Of a DNA stretch of 64,000 bases, positions 53,859-62,386 are shown piece after piece. Origin of the DNA: Splendidivirga corallicola (GTDB lineage: Bacteria > Bacteroidota > Bacteroidia > Cytophagales > Cyclobacteriaceae). The first letter of the stretch is position 1, and each line of letters opens with the position of its first letter. The notes below the pieces were generated by a model that saw only the letters and a program-made list of their open reading frames with translations, was not told where the DNA came from and made no database searches. The stretch covers positions 620,001 through 684,000 of the forward strand of contig JAUJEA010000003.1 of NCBI GenBank assembly GCA_030442035.1, read 5' to 3'. The position numbers were made by a program, and so were the translations under genes.

Positions 53859-54212
53859 ATGGCAAAAGAGATAAGAGAAAACTTAGATGATCTTTTTGAG
53901 ATACTTTCAAAAGGACAATTTTTAGAAGGTATGGAAAAATATCTTCACGATGATGTGGTACTAAGAGAGGGTAACGCTGAGCCTAAGGTCGGTAAGGCGC
54001 ATTGCATGGCATTGGAGAAAGAGGTATTAGAAGGTGTTGGTGAATTTATCAGGTATGAAGTAAGTAGCAGTGCAGTGGCTAATGATACTTCTTTTTACGA
54101 AGCCATCATGGAGTACAAGGAAAAAAATGGAAATCACGTGAAAGTGGAACAAGCGGTTGTTTCACAATGGAAAGATGGCAAGATCATTCACGAAAGATTT
54201 TATCATAGTTGA
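53859..54212 (+). CDS. SnoaL/NTF2-like domain protein
   Basis: 117 residues, cytoplasmic. It matches the nuclear-transport-factor-2/SnoaL-like fold: a first helix with EILSKGQFLEGMEKYLHDDVVLREG, the GKAHCMALEKEVLEG segment, and three long strands ending VEQAVVSQWKDGKIIHERFYHS, the usual family end. Related proteins include polyketide cyclases, ketosteroid isomerases and stand-alone stress proteins; several share the DVVLREG start. No catalytic residue can be assigned. It may be co-transcribed with the microprotein upstream and regulated by the AraC protein, which is inference. Confidence 0.8.
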   Translation: MAKEIRENLDDLFEILSKGQFLEGMEKYLHDDVVLREGNAEPKVGKAHCMALEKEVLEGVGEFIRYEVSSSAVANDTSFYEAIMEYKEKNGNHVKVEQAVVSQWKDGKIIHERFYHS

Positions 54213-54291
54213 TTAACATTTATCCTAATTCCGGAAAGAGGTGTACGAAGTAAATTGATATACCTCTTTTGTTCTATACTCTTCATAATAA

Positions 54292-56682
54292 TTATTTTTT
54301 CCCGGATAATTTATTTTTTACCAAATAATAAATTGCCAAAAGTGGCCAAAGTAAAGCGGCGAAAGCACCAAAGCCAATATTGCCATATCCGGTTAGCATC
54401 ATGGCAAGCCTATCTCCGAATGGATTATCATTGATCAAATAGGTCCATGTTGAAGTAGGGCTTAATAGTCCTTCCTGTTGGAGATCAATCCCACGAGGAG
54501 TAATGTTTACTACCTTCATTTTCCCGATGACCTCCTTTTCAATTTTGGGAATTAATATTGAAAAAACCTGATCCAGTTTCTTTTGAAATTCAAACAAAGG
54601 ATTCATTCCCCCCATTGCAAATAAGTGTATTCCTTGCCTGATATGTTCTACTTCTTCCAGATAGTCAGCCCAGTTCTTATCAAGGACGGCCAATGTTACC
54701 TGTTTCTCTACTTTTTTTACAAGCGATTTTCCATACTTATCAATAAGTTCCTGATAGTATTTTTCATCGTGGGAAACCAGCACACTTTTAAATGTGTCAT
54801 CCAGAAGGGAATTTCTTTTCTGATCAATAATTTTCTTTTGCATTTCTATAAAAGAAGCATATTTCAGTAAGGTTCTTTTGATATCAAAATTTTTGCCCTC
54901 TACGATGCGCTGTGTTCTGTTTACTTCCCTGTTCACAATGGTGCTGCTTATGGTCGACACTTCATGTTTATTCCTAAAGGTGGCGGGAATGAGCTCATCG
55001 ATCCCGTGTTTTTGTAACAGGTCGTCTTCAAGGCTTACAAAGAATTGGCTTTCACCAGGATCACCTTGCCTGCCAGAGCGACCTCTTAACTGATTGTCAA
55101 TTCTACTGCTTTCAAAACGGTTAGTTCCAATTACATAAAGTCCTCCCAGGTTAATTATCCTTTGTCGGTCTTCTCCCTCTTCTCCACCAAGCTTAATATC
55201 AGTCCCTCTTCCGGCCATATTTGTAGAAATAGTTACTGTTCCTAATGTCCCGGCCTTTGCGATAATTTTAGCTTCCTCCTCATCGTTTTTGGCATTGAGT
55301 GTTTGGCACAATATTCCATTTTCCTTAAGCTTTTCGGACAATATCTCGGATTCTTCTACACTGGCCGTTCCCACGAGAATAGGCCTTCCTGTTTCATGAA
55401 TGTTCTTTATTTTCTCAACAAGGGCCTTCAACTTGCTTTGTTTATTGTAAAAAACCAGGTCGGGATGGTCCAATCTTTTAATGGGTGCATTGGTCGGAAT
55501 AACAGTAACCGATGTTCCATAGACCGTTGCAAACTCTTCCGCGGCAGGTTGTGCTGTTCCTGTCATCCCACAGATCTTAGGATAGGTATTGATAAAATGC
55601 TGAAGGGTGGTTTTTCCTAAAATCTTTCCTTCCGGTTCAATGAACAAATTCTCTTTTGCTTCGATAGCCGCCTGCAGACCGTGCGGCCATTTTCTATTAT
55701 CAACAATACGACCTGTAAATTCATCGATTAGTTCGATTTTGCCATCTCTCACAATATAGTCAATATCTCTTTTCAGCAATCCATGTGCCTGCAATGACAG
55801 ATTTACATGGGTGAGTAACACCTCATTTTTTTCAGCATAGAGATTCTGACAATTAAGCACTTTCTCAACTTTTTCTATGCCCTGTTCCGTTAAAAAAATA
55901 TTCAAACCATATTCATCGGTTTGAAAATCCTTTTCGTATTGAAGCTCCTGAATAACCTTAGCTATTTGATACAAATCAATTGCATCATGTTTGGGAACTT
56001 CACCTGCAATAACCATTGGAATTCTGGACTCATCAATTAATATTGAATCTACTTCATCAATAATAGCAAATTGCGCTTTCCTCTGAATAATGTCCTCTTT
56101 ATCTGTAACCAGAAAGGAGCGTAAGTAATCGAACCCACCTTCCTTGGCAGTCATATAGACAATATCTTTTTGGTAAATATCTTTTCGCTCATTCGAATCT
56201 GTTCCTTCCTGAATGTATCCAACCGATGTTCCCAAAAAATCGTAGATAGGTTTCATCCAGTTGGCATCCCTTTTTGCCAGATAATCATTGAAGGTATGGA
56301 TGTGCACACCTTCACCTGAAATGGCGTGTAGATAGGTAGGCATCGTAGCGGCCAATGTTTTGCCTTCTCCTGTCTGCATCTCGGCAATATTTCCATGGAA
56401 CATGGCGATGGCTGCCAGGATCTGAACATCAAATGGCCGCATTTTTAGTTTTCTCCAGGTGACCTCACTTACCAATGCGTAGGCTTTAACCAACAACTCC
56501 TTCAGACTAGCGCCATTTCGGGCTTTTTGAATTAGCTCAATGGATTGGTCCCTTAATTCTTTATCCGGTTGATTTTTAAATTGTTTTTCCTGCTGACGAA
56601 TTTGATCCAGGGCAGGATGATACTCGGATAGATCTCTCTCCACATAATCAAATTTGAATCTTTTCTTAAGTTGCTTGAACAT
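54292..56682 (-). CDS. Divergent SecA-like translocase ATPase with C-terminal membrane segment
   Basis: 796 residues, much shorter than housekeeping SecA of Bacteroidota (about 1100). DEAD motor parts are intact: Walker A EMQTGEGKTLAA (about 101-112), HTFNDYLAKRDA, Walker B FAIIDEVDSILIDES (205-219), the second motor domain with TISTNMAGRGTDIKLGGEEGE and LRGRSGRQGDPGESQFFVSLEDDLL. The helical scaffold is present (NWADYLEEVEHIRQGIHLFAMGGMNPLFEF). The diagnostic YGTNNEFGFDYLRDNM of SecA is replaced by VYMTAKEGGFDYLRSFLV. The zinc-binding C-terminal tail is missing and instead a hydrophobic helix (about 769-788) precedes NKLSGKK. It is thus a SecA paralogue, perhaps a SecA2-like motor for special cargo. 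No SecY paralogue is adjacent. Confidence 0.85.
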   Translation of the reverse strand: MFKQLKKRFKFDYVERDLSEYHPALDQIRQQEKQFKNQPDKELRDQSIELIQKARNGASLKELLVKAYALVSEVTWRKLKMRPFDVQILAAIAMFHGNIAEMQTGEGKTLAATMPTYLHAISGEGVHIHTFNDYLAKRDANWMKPIYDFLGTSVGYIQEGTDSNERKDIYQKDIVYMTAKEGGFDYLRSFLVTDKEDIIQRKAQFAIIDEVDSILIDESRIPMVIAGEVPKHDAIDLYQIAKVIQELQYEKDFQTDEYGLNIFLTEQGIEKVEKVLNCQNLYAEKNEVLLTHVNLSLQAHGLLKRDIDYIVRDGKIELIDEFTGRIVDNRKWPHGLQAAIEAKENLFIEPEGKILGKTTLQHFINTYPKICGMTGTAQPAAEEFATVYGTSVTVIPTNAPIKRLDHPDLVFYNKQSKLKALVEKIKNIHETGRPILVGTASVEESEILSEKLKENGILCQTLNAKNDEEEAKIIAKAGTLGTVTISTNMAGRGTDIKLGGEEGEDRQRIINLGGLYVIGTNRFESSRIDNQLRGRSGRQGDPGESQFFVSLEDDLLQKHGIDELIPATFRNKHEVSTISSTIVNREVNRTQRIVEGKNFDIKRTLLKYASFIEMQKKIIDQKRNSLLDDTFKSVLVSHDEKYYQELIDKYGKSLVKKVEKQVTLAVLDKNWADYLEEVEHIRQGIHLFAMGGMNPLFEFQKKLDQVFSILIPKIEKEVIGKMKVVNITPRGIDLQQEGLLSPTSTWTYLINDNPFGDRLAMMLTGYGNIGFGAFAALLWPLLAIYYLVKNKLSGKK

Positions 56683-56900
56683 GGCTTGACCTTTAAATCC
56701 AAAAATTAAACATTTCTCACAAGCTTCGATCCAAGGTCAATAATTAGACATTGTGTCACGATATGATTGATCAATCCAGGCTCATAAATGACCATATGAC
56801 ATAAAACCTTAAAGGAAACTATTTATCTTTCCATTATGTAATTCATTCAGACAATCGAATGCAACTTCCGAAATTTTTCATATTATCCACATAAAAAATT

Positions 56901-57941
56901 ATGAGAGCAGCCATTTATGAATCCTTCCAAGGTCCGATAACAATTCAACATGTTTCCGATCCTGTTCCATCTCCAAATGGTGTGGTATTGAAAGTAGGTG
57001 CCACCGGATTGTGTAGAAGTGATTGGCATGGATGGATGGGACATGATGAGGACATTGAGCTTCCTCATGTACCCGGACATGAGTTATCTGGTACGGTGGA
57101 AGAAGTTGGCAATCATGTTAAAAATTGGAAAACCGGTGATCGGGTAACTGTTCCCTTTGTAAGCGGCTGTGGGAATTGTCCGCAATGCAGTTCCGGGAAT
57201 CACCAAATATGCGATCATCAGTTTCAACCCGGATTCACGCACTGGGGCTCCTTTGCCCAATATGTTGCCATTGATTACGCTGACATCAATTTGGTGCACT
57301 TGCCTGATTCCATGAATTTCGTAACGGCTGCAAGTTTGGGTTGTCGTTTTATAACTTCATTCAGAGGGATTGTCAGACAAGGAAAGGTGTCCGGCGGTCA
57401 GTGGGTAGCCATTCACGGATGTGGAGGTGTGGGTCTTTCAGCCATTATGATTGCCAATGCTTTAGGAGCTAATGTTATCGCCATTGATATTCGAGATGAT
57501 AAAATCAAATTTGCCAAAAGCCTTGGTGCCACGGCTGGCATTAATGCCGGTAAAGTAAGTGATGTTGTAGAGGCTGTTAAGGATATTAGTGATGGTGGCG
57601 CTCATGTTTCAATGGATGCCCTTGGACACAAAACAACTTGTTTTAACTCTATCGCCAATCTTAGAAAGCAGGGAAAGCACATACAGGTCGGTTTAATGGC
57701 AGGTGAACATAACCTTCCACCTGTTCCGATGAGTGCTGTGATTGCTAATGAATTGGAGATCCTTGGAAGTCATGGTATGCAAGCCCACGAATATCCGGAA
57801 TTGTTGGGAATGATACGAAACGGAAAGCTCCAACCGGAAAAACTCATTGACAAAGAGATAACATTGGAAGAGGCTGTGGTGGAACTTCCCAAGATGGATG
57901 AGTTTGATGGAACCGGGGTGAAGGTTATTTCAAATTTTTAG
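56901..57941 (+). CDS. Zinc-dependent alcohol dehydrogenase family protein
   Basis: 346 residues of the medium-chain dehydrogenase/reductase family. Catalytic zinc ligands are seen in [15 protein letters not shown] (Cys37) and [15 protein letters not shown] (His60, Glu61). The structural zinc site is [19 protein letters not shown] with four cysteines. The NAD(P)-binding motif is [29 protein letters not shown], with the terminal acidic Asp suggesting NAD preference. It would oxidise a primary or secondary alcohol or reduce an aldehyde in the cytosol. Divergent from the SecA-like gene and followed by a long gene-poor region; no pathway neighbours. Confidence 0.92.
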   Translation: MRAAIYESFQGPITIQHVSDPVPSPNGVVLKVGATGLCRSDWHGWMGHDEDIELPHVPGHELSGTVEEVGNHVKNWKTGDRVTVPFVSGCGNCPQCSSGNHQICDHQFQPGFTHWGSFAQYVAIDYADINLVHLPDSMNFVTAASLGCRFITSFRGIVRQGKVSGGQWVAIHGCGGVGLSAIMIANALGANVIAIDIRDDKIKFAKSLGATAGINAGKVSDVVEAVKDISDGGAHVSMDALGHKTTCFNSIANLRKQGKHIQVGLMAGEHNLPPVPMSAVIANELEILGSHGMQAHEYPELLGMIRNGKLQPEKLIDKEITLEEAVVELPKMDEFDGTGVKVISNF

Positions 57942-58173
57942 AAATTTTCAGTACTCTTTTTTTCTTACTTAATCCGGATTTCTACGCCTTCAAAAACATT
58001 TAATTTGACGATATTAATAATATCCTAAATTTTATCATATAAATAAAAGGCTTCGCAAAATTCAATATAAAGTTTGATCTGGTTTGAATCACTGCAAGCG
58101 CCTGGATTAATCTCATATAAATTCCCCAATAGTCAGCTGCATATGATGGAATAGTATCAACTGCTAGTATCTT

Positions 58174-58326
58174 ATGAGCTGGATTTTAATCGGATTTGCC
58201 TACACAACACTTTGCATCAATTTGATCATCATTTTGAGAATTTGCTACTTCCTTGTTATGGAATATAAGCAACAATCATCCTCTCAAAAAAATAATCTGA
58301 TCATTACGGTAAAGAATAAAAGGTAG
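58174..58326 (+). CDS. Possible 50-residue membrane microprotein
   Basis: An ATG-TAG frame of 50 residues with one strong hydrophobic segment (ILIGFAYTTLCINLIIILRICYFLV) and a basic, Ser/Asn-rich tail (KQQSSSQKNNLIITVKNKR). The plan of one helix and a basic end is typical of true small membrane proteins but also arises by chance in AT-rich DNA. No promoter or partner is evident. Confidence 0.25.
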   Translation: MSWILIGFAYTTLCINLIIILRICYFLVMEYKQQSSSQKNNLIITVKNKR

Positions 58327-58535
58327 AACCGGTCGGAAACTTCCAACCATGTTCTACCAGTATTCACCCATGAATTACAGTGCTGAAATACCTTGTGTAT
58401 TGGTTGTTGGCAATTACCCGCTCTCCTCTTCGGTAAATGTAAAGTGAGTTAAGCACTATTACAAAAGCCCCAACTATACAGTCCAAACCATATCACGAAC
58501 AGAAGTGTTGGCTATCTCTCCTCATTAAAAGATCC

Positions 58536-58715
58536 ATGAATCTATGGGTATTCAAAAATGATGTAACGGCATTCACAGACAAAACAATTCGATTATTGTT
58601 GGTTTGGAGAATAAGAACAGATCATGGGCTCCAAATCACTTTAGTCAAACGCCCTGGGGATTTGAGCGGTTATCACGAAAAACTAAAGTTTTTATCACAG
58701 GAATATAATGGCTAG
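58536..58715 (+). CDS. Possible 59-residue protein of unknown function
   Basis: An ATG-TAG frame of 59 residues with balanced, protein-like composition: WVFKNDVTAFTDKTIRLLL, then ITLVKRPGDLSGYHEKLKFL, ending SQEYNG. It could be a short intact gene or the end of a decayed one, since no ribosome-binding or promoter signal is evident and the surrounding DNA is otherwise noncoding. No family recognised. Confidence 0.3.
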   Translation: MNLWVFKNDVTAFTDKTIRLLLVWRIRTDHGLQITLVKRPGDLSGYHEKLKFLSQEYNG

Positions 58716-59040
58716 CATAAACATCAGTAAAAAAGGCATGGTAAGTCAAAAACGGCTGTTTTTGTACTTTAAAGGCATATTATTATTTCCCATGTTAATA
58801 AAATTCGACGAAACGTAAAACGCATATATGTCTTTGACTAGACATATTTAAAAAGGAATATGGCAATCCGATCTACATGAGATTAACAGTCTTTGTCCAT
58901 TTAAAAGTCCGGAATAGGTTTTAAAATTCTTACTTAAGACTTTACATTGAATGCTCCAAGCCTTTGCATTTTGTTTACGCTGAATATGAGCTAGTTGAAG
59001 TCAAAAATTGATAATTTTTGACTGGCTGTTTTAACAAAAT

Positions 59041-59169
59041 TTTAATATATTTAATACAAACTTCCTGAGGTCTATCTGAGAAGTTTTGAAAAGGAGGCTG
59101 AAACCGTGTTCATTACCTAACGTAATGAAGACCAACAGACCCCAAAGGCGAGTCAAGCTCGCCTTTTGG
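59041..59169 (+). ncRNA. Candidate small RNA ending in a terminator-like hairpin
   Basis: Two successive hairpins on the plus strand: CATTAC/GTAATG at 59111-59127, and a 9-bp GC-rich stem AAAGGCGAG/CTCGCCTTT at 59144-59166 ending in a short T run. The nearest plus-strand gene ends 1.1 kb upstream, so the terminator needs another transcript. The preceding 60-80 bases have mixed GC unlike the AT-rich surroundings. The 5' end is a guess; no known RNA family matches. Confidence 0.35.
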
Positions 59170-59265
59170 ATGTTAATGTAACAAGTTCAAATACCATACC
59201 TTGTATTTCATCATATCGAAAAGTAAATCTTACAATTCGATGTTTGTGATTTTTTGATCTACTGC

Positions 59266-59670
59266 TTAAGCACAAAGCCAGCCAACCGCTTCTTCCTCGC
59301 TTTTAAACATTTTGTGTTGAATGTTAGCAGGCATCTCCGACATCTTTTTTCCAATTGATTCAACCGCGAACTTCGAGAAGGCATCTTCAGAAACTAATAC
59401 AGCAATTTTTATACAGTTGTTTGGGCTGAATTCAACAACTCTTGGAAGAAAATTTTGTGATACAAATTTCTGATCATCCAATGATACTACCCCCATTCCA
59501 CGTGTGTCAGCTAGGTGCCTGCCCGGTTGCTCCTTCTTGTATATCTCAAACACTTTGTCATGTGCCATACGAAATTGATCGGAGTCCCCTTTCTGTTTGA
59601 TTCTCATGTAAGTATACTTTCCCTTCTCATCGAATCCTACAGTAGTATAATCACAACAGTGATGTTCCAT
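59266..59670 (-). CDS. SpoIIAA/STAS-like small protein
   Basis: 134 residues, cytoplasmic, no signal. The general pattern resembles SpoIIAA-like/STAS-related proteins of Bacteroidota: an early strand KGKYTYMRIKQKG, a helix with MAHDKVFEIYKKEQ, a central RHLADTRGMGVVSLDDQKF segment, IKIAVLVSEDAFSKFAVES, and an end of FKSEEEAVGWL that is common in that group. An unusual CC pair lies at residues 4-5. Function unknown; related proteins are suspected of membrane or signalling roles. Monocistronic with a 300-bp gap upstream. Confidence 0.6.
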   Translation of the reverse strand: MEHHCCDYTTVGFDEKGKYTYMRIKQKGDSDQFRMAHDKVFEIYKKEQPGRHLADTRGMGVVSLDDQKFVSQNFLPRVVEFSPNNCIKIAVLVSEDAFSKFAVESIGKKMSEMPANIQHKMFKSEEEAVGWLCA

Positions 59671-59971
59671 ATTCTATCATAGTTTAAGTTATTAATAATA
59701 AAAAGCGTTAACAAACTTATATGATGAGCGTTAAAAAAAATCTTAAAAAGACCATGTTCGATTTCCTATGTATTATCAAACTTAACTTTTGTTAAAGTTA
59801 AAGAGTCATATGCTGTTGGTTTCTGAAGAAATAGGGTATTTAACTGGTCAAATGTCTTTATCTTGTGATATACCCCTAGAGGTTGATCAAGCTGAAGTTC
59901 AATGTTTTGAACAAAGCTAAGTTTGTTCACATTTCTATCGTAAATAAGGTGATGCAACTAAACCCGATATT
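59671..59971. other. 301-bp divergent intergenic region
   Basis: Between the STAS-like gene (minus) and the nucleoside transporter (plus). A 63-codon minus-strand frame (59766-59957) reads protein-like but has no promoter, family or partner and would occupy the transporter's leader; it is not called as a gene. Confidence 0.35.
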
Positions 59972-61171
59972 ATGAATATCAACACCCGATTGCAATTGTC
60001 CTCCATGATGTTTTTACAATTTTTTATCTGGGGGGCATGGTTTGTTACGGCTTCTACCTACCTGAATAGCATCGGATTTAGTGGAATAGATATTGGCAAG
60101 GCATACAGTACCATGCCTTGGGGAGCCATTATCTCCCCTTTTTTTATTGGCATGATCGCTGATAAATATTTTTCCGCAGAGAAGGTCATGGGTGTAATGC
60201 ATATTGCCGGTGGGTTTATCATGTACTATGCCTCCGGAATTACCGATCCCAATATTTTCTTCTGGACGGTTCTTTTATATGCAATTTGCTATATGCCCAC
60301 TTTGGCATTGGTCAATTCCATCAGTTTTAACCAAATGACCGACACTGGGAAGGAGTTTCCAAGTATCCGGGTTTGGGGAACAATTGGTTGGATCGGAGCT
60401 GGTTTATTAATTGGTTTTTTAGATATTGAAAGTACCTCTATACCTATGAAAATAGCTGCAGGAGTTTCCATGGCTATGGGTCTATTTTCATTCACTCTTC
60501 CCAAAACACCACCTAAATCTTCAGATACTAAAGTATCCATAAGCAATATTTTGGGTTTGAAAGCATTAAGCTTGATGAGGGAAAAATCCTTTGCCATTTT
60601 TGTGATCAGCTCATTTTTGATCTCCATTCCGTTAACTTTCTATTACAATTTCACAAATCTGTTCTTGAATGAAAATGAAATTGAAAATGCGGCCGGTAAA
60701 ATGACTATGGGACAGATGTCAGAGATCCTGTTCATGATATTGATGCCTTTTTTCTTCAAACGACTGGGTGTTAAGAAAATGTTATTGGTAGGTATGATGG
60801 CGTGGGTAGTAAGATATGTGTTATTTGCAACCGGAAATAATGAAGCGCTTGTTTTTATGTTTTATCTAGGCATCATACTTCATGGAATTTGTTATGATTT
60901 CTTTTTTGTGACTGGGCAAATATATGTAGACAAAAAAGCCTCCGGTGATATTCAGGCAAGCGCTCAAGGTTTCATTACTTTGGTAACCTATGGCGTTGGT
61001 ATGTTACTTGGCTCCTGGGTCTCCGGATTTGTTGTGGAATTTTTTAGCATTGGATCTGATGAAACTGCTGTCCATGATTGGCCATCAATTTGGTATGTTC
61101 CAGCTGGCATGGCTCTCCTGATCACGCTGATATTTGCACTTCTCTTTAAGGACAACAAACAAGTAAGCTAG
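59972..61171 (+). CDS. Nucleoside:H+ symporter family (NupG-like) MFS transporter
   Basis: 399 residues with 12 predicted membrane helices. The start is characteristic of the nucleoside:H+ symporter family: RLQLSSMMFLQFFIWGAWFVTASTYLNSIGF, followed by STMPWGAIISPFFIGMIADKYFSAEKVMGV. Other family features are PTLALVNSISFNQM near residue 110 and FPSIRVWGTIGWIGAGLLIG. These proteins import nucleosides such as adenosine or uridine across the inner membrane with protons. No nucleoside hydrolase or phosphorylase lies nearby. The gene ends at a convergent terminator shared with the truncated haemoglobin gene. Confidence 0.88.
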   Translation: MNINTRLQLSSMMFLQFFIWGAWFVTASTYLNSIGFSGIDIGKAYSTMPWGAIISPFFIGMIADKYFSAEKVMGVMHIAGGFIMYYASGITDPNIFFWTVLLYAICYMPTLALVNSISFNQMTDTGKEFPSIRVWGTIGWIGAGLLIGFLDIESTSIPMKIAAGVSMAMGLFSFTLPKTPPKSSDTKVSISNILGLKALSLMREKSFAIFVISSFLISIPLTFYYNFTNLFLNENEIENAAGKMTMGQMSEILFMILMPFFFKRLGVKKMLLVGMMAWVVRYVLFATGNNEALVFMFYLGIILHGICYDFFFVTGQIYVDKKASGDIQASAQGFITLVTYGVGMLLGSWVSGFVVEFFSIGSDETAVHDWPSIWYVPAGMALLITLIFALLFKDNKQVS

Positions 61172-61200
61172 GAAGGCTATTAAAGAAATTTGTATACGAA

Positions 61201-61232
61201 AAAAGCCAAGAAAATATTCTCTCTTGGCTTTT
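61201..61232. terminator. Bidirectional terminator between transporter and haemoglobin genes
   Basis: An 11-bp stem (AAAAGCCAAGA with TCTTGGCTTTT, loop of 10) lies between the two convergent genes; both sides end in T runs on the respective strands. It starts 30 bp after the transporter stop. Confidence 0.85.
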
Positions 61233-61251
61233 CAACTTACATTCAATAAAA

Positions 61252-61665
61252 CTAACGGTTTTGAAAAATCTTAATAAACATAAAGGTTGACATATTTCTT
61301 GCTCTATGTTTTGCCTGATTAGCCCGTTCTCCGGTGAACAGTTCATCAATGGTTTGAAACCAGATCTGCAACCATCTTCCAAAATGTTCCTGAGTAATAC
61401 CATGATTAATATTCTCATCGACTTCCTGATGCTTCTTAAGTGGATTACCTTTGTACTTTCTTTGGAAGAACAAATTGGTTTCCCAGAAGTCCGTTAGTTT
61501 TTCCAGATGCTCGTCCCAATCATGGATAGCATTATTAAAGATAGGACCAATAAGTTCGTCCTGTCTTACTCTGGCATAAAATGAATGCACCAAAAGACCA
61601 ACATCATTTCTATCTTCAATCTCTTTTGGTTTTGCATCCATGGTTTTCTTGTCAGTTGTCAACAT
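61252..61665 (-). CDS. Group III truncated haemoglobin
   Basis: 137 residues from the preferred ATG (MLTTDKKTMDAKPKE); the frame is open further upstream but would cross the operator. The globin fold of group III is clear: EDRNDVGLLVHSFYARVRQDELIGPIFNNAIHDWDEHLEKLTDFWETNLF, with the proximal His in QEHFGRWLQIWFQTID and a C-terminal ANQAKHRARNMSTFMFIKIF. These haemoproteins bind O2 and NO and are linked to nitrosative or oxygen-limited growth. It is divergently transcribed from a Crp/Fnr regulator, with a perfect palindrome between them, so control by that protein is likely. Confidence 0.9.
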   Translation of the reverse strand: MLTTDKKTMDAKPKEIEDRNDVGLLVHSFYARVRQDELIGPIFNNAIHDWDEHLEKLTDFWETNLFFQRKYKGNPLKKHQEVDENINHGITQEHFGRWLQIWFQTIDELFTGERANQAKHRARNMSTFMFIKIFQNR

Positions 61666-61708
61666 TTTGAATATTTTTTGTAAAAATAAAGTAAGTAATT
61701 CATTGTAG

Positions 61709-61728
61709 TTTATGATCTGAATCATAAA
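61709..61728. promoter_or_regulatory. FNR/CRP-type operator between haemoglobin and regulator genes
   Basis: A perfect palindrome TTTATGAT-CTGA-ATCATAAA: 8-bp half-sites with a 4-bp spacer. It fits the TTGAT-N4-ATCAA type of FNR-family sites in size and ATGAT/ATCAT core. It is centred 24 bp upstream of the regulator ATG and 53 bp upstream of the haemoglobin start. A TACTTTAT -7-like box (minus, 61686-61693) would place the site near -38. Confidence 0.75.
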
Positions 61729-61742
61729 AGCATGGAAGCCAG

Positions 61743-62330
61743 ATGATAGCACAGGAAACAATTAAAGAATATGGCGCTGGAGAAATTTTACTCCAGAAAG
61801 ATGAGATTCTATTTAGAGAGGGATCACACGCCCGGTTTTATTATCAGGTTAAGGATGGTGCGATAAAAATGTCAACCTATAATCACGAAGGCAAGGAGTT
61901 CATTCAGGGGATCTTTAAAAATGACCAAAGCTTTGGGGAACCTGCTCTGTTTGGTGATTTTCCCTACCCGGCAAGTGCCATCGCTCAGGAAAAAACGATC
62001 CTATATAAATTAAGCAAAGAGGGTTTGGTGGCTTTGCTAAGAAATCACTTTGATATTCAGATGAATTTCATTGGCATTCTGTCCCAAAGACTTCAGTACA
62101 AAGCCATGATCATGAAAGAAATATCTGGTTATAATCCTGAGCATAGGATCATCACCTTAATAGACCATTTGAAAAAAGAAGTTTCCAAAGACCTGGATTA
62201 TGAGGTAACGCTTACGAGGCAACAAATTGCAGATCTCCTGGGGCTTCGGGTGGAAACAGTTATCCGGGCTGTCAAGCACCTGGAGAAAAGTGGCGAACTA
62301 AAAATCATCAAAAGAAAAATATTCAGATAG
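61743..62330 (+). CDS. Crp/Fnr-family transcription regulator
   Basis: 195 residues. The N-terminal cyclic-nucleotide-binding-type fold is seen in GAGEILLQKDEILFREGSHARFYYQVKDGAIKMS and FIQGIFKNDQSFGEPALFGDFPYPASAIAQEKT, without the Arg-Ser pair needed to bind cAMP and without a Cys cluster for an Fe-S centre. The C-terminal winged helix-turn-helix is YEVTLTRQQIADLLGLRVETVIRAVKHLEKSGEL. Probably a redox, haem or NO-responsive member that binds the palindrome just upstream and so controls the haemoglobin gene and itself. Short for the family but complete. Confidence 0.88.
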   Translation: MIAQETIKEYGAGEILLQKDEILFREGSHARFYYQVKDGAIKMSTYNHEGKEFIQGIFKNDQSFGEPALFGDFPYPASAIAQEKTILYKLSKEGLVALLRNHFDIQMNFIGILSQRLQYKAMIMKEISGYNPEHRIITLIDHLKKEVSKDLDYEVTLTRQQIADLLGLRVETVIRAVKHLEKSGELKIIKRKIFR

Positions 62331-62386
62331 GCTCCGTTCGCCGGCAAGTTTTGCAAAATGAAAATTATAATAAATCTATTTTTATT

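Larger units (their letters stand above)
57942..59265. other. 1.3-kb gene-poor region with small ORFs and a possible small RNA
   Basis: The longest stretch without a firm gene in the window. It contains two short plus-strand frames (58174-58326 and 58536-58715), listed separately with low confidence, and a pair of hairpins at 59111-59166. The rest is AT-rich with no recognisable transposase, recombinase or tRNA. It may be the scar of lost genes. Confidence 0.4.

Noticed and set aside
59766..59957. 63-codon minus-strand frame upstream of the nucleoside transporter
   Set aside because: No homology, promoter or partner that I can see; it would occupy the transporter's leader region.
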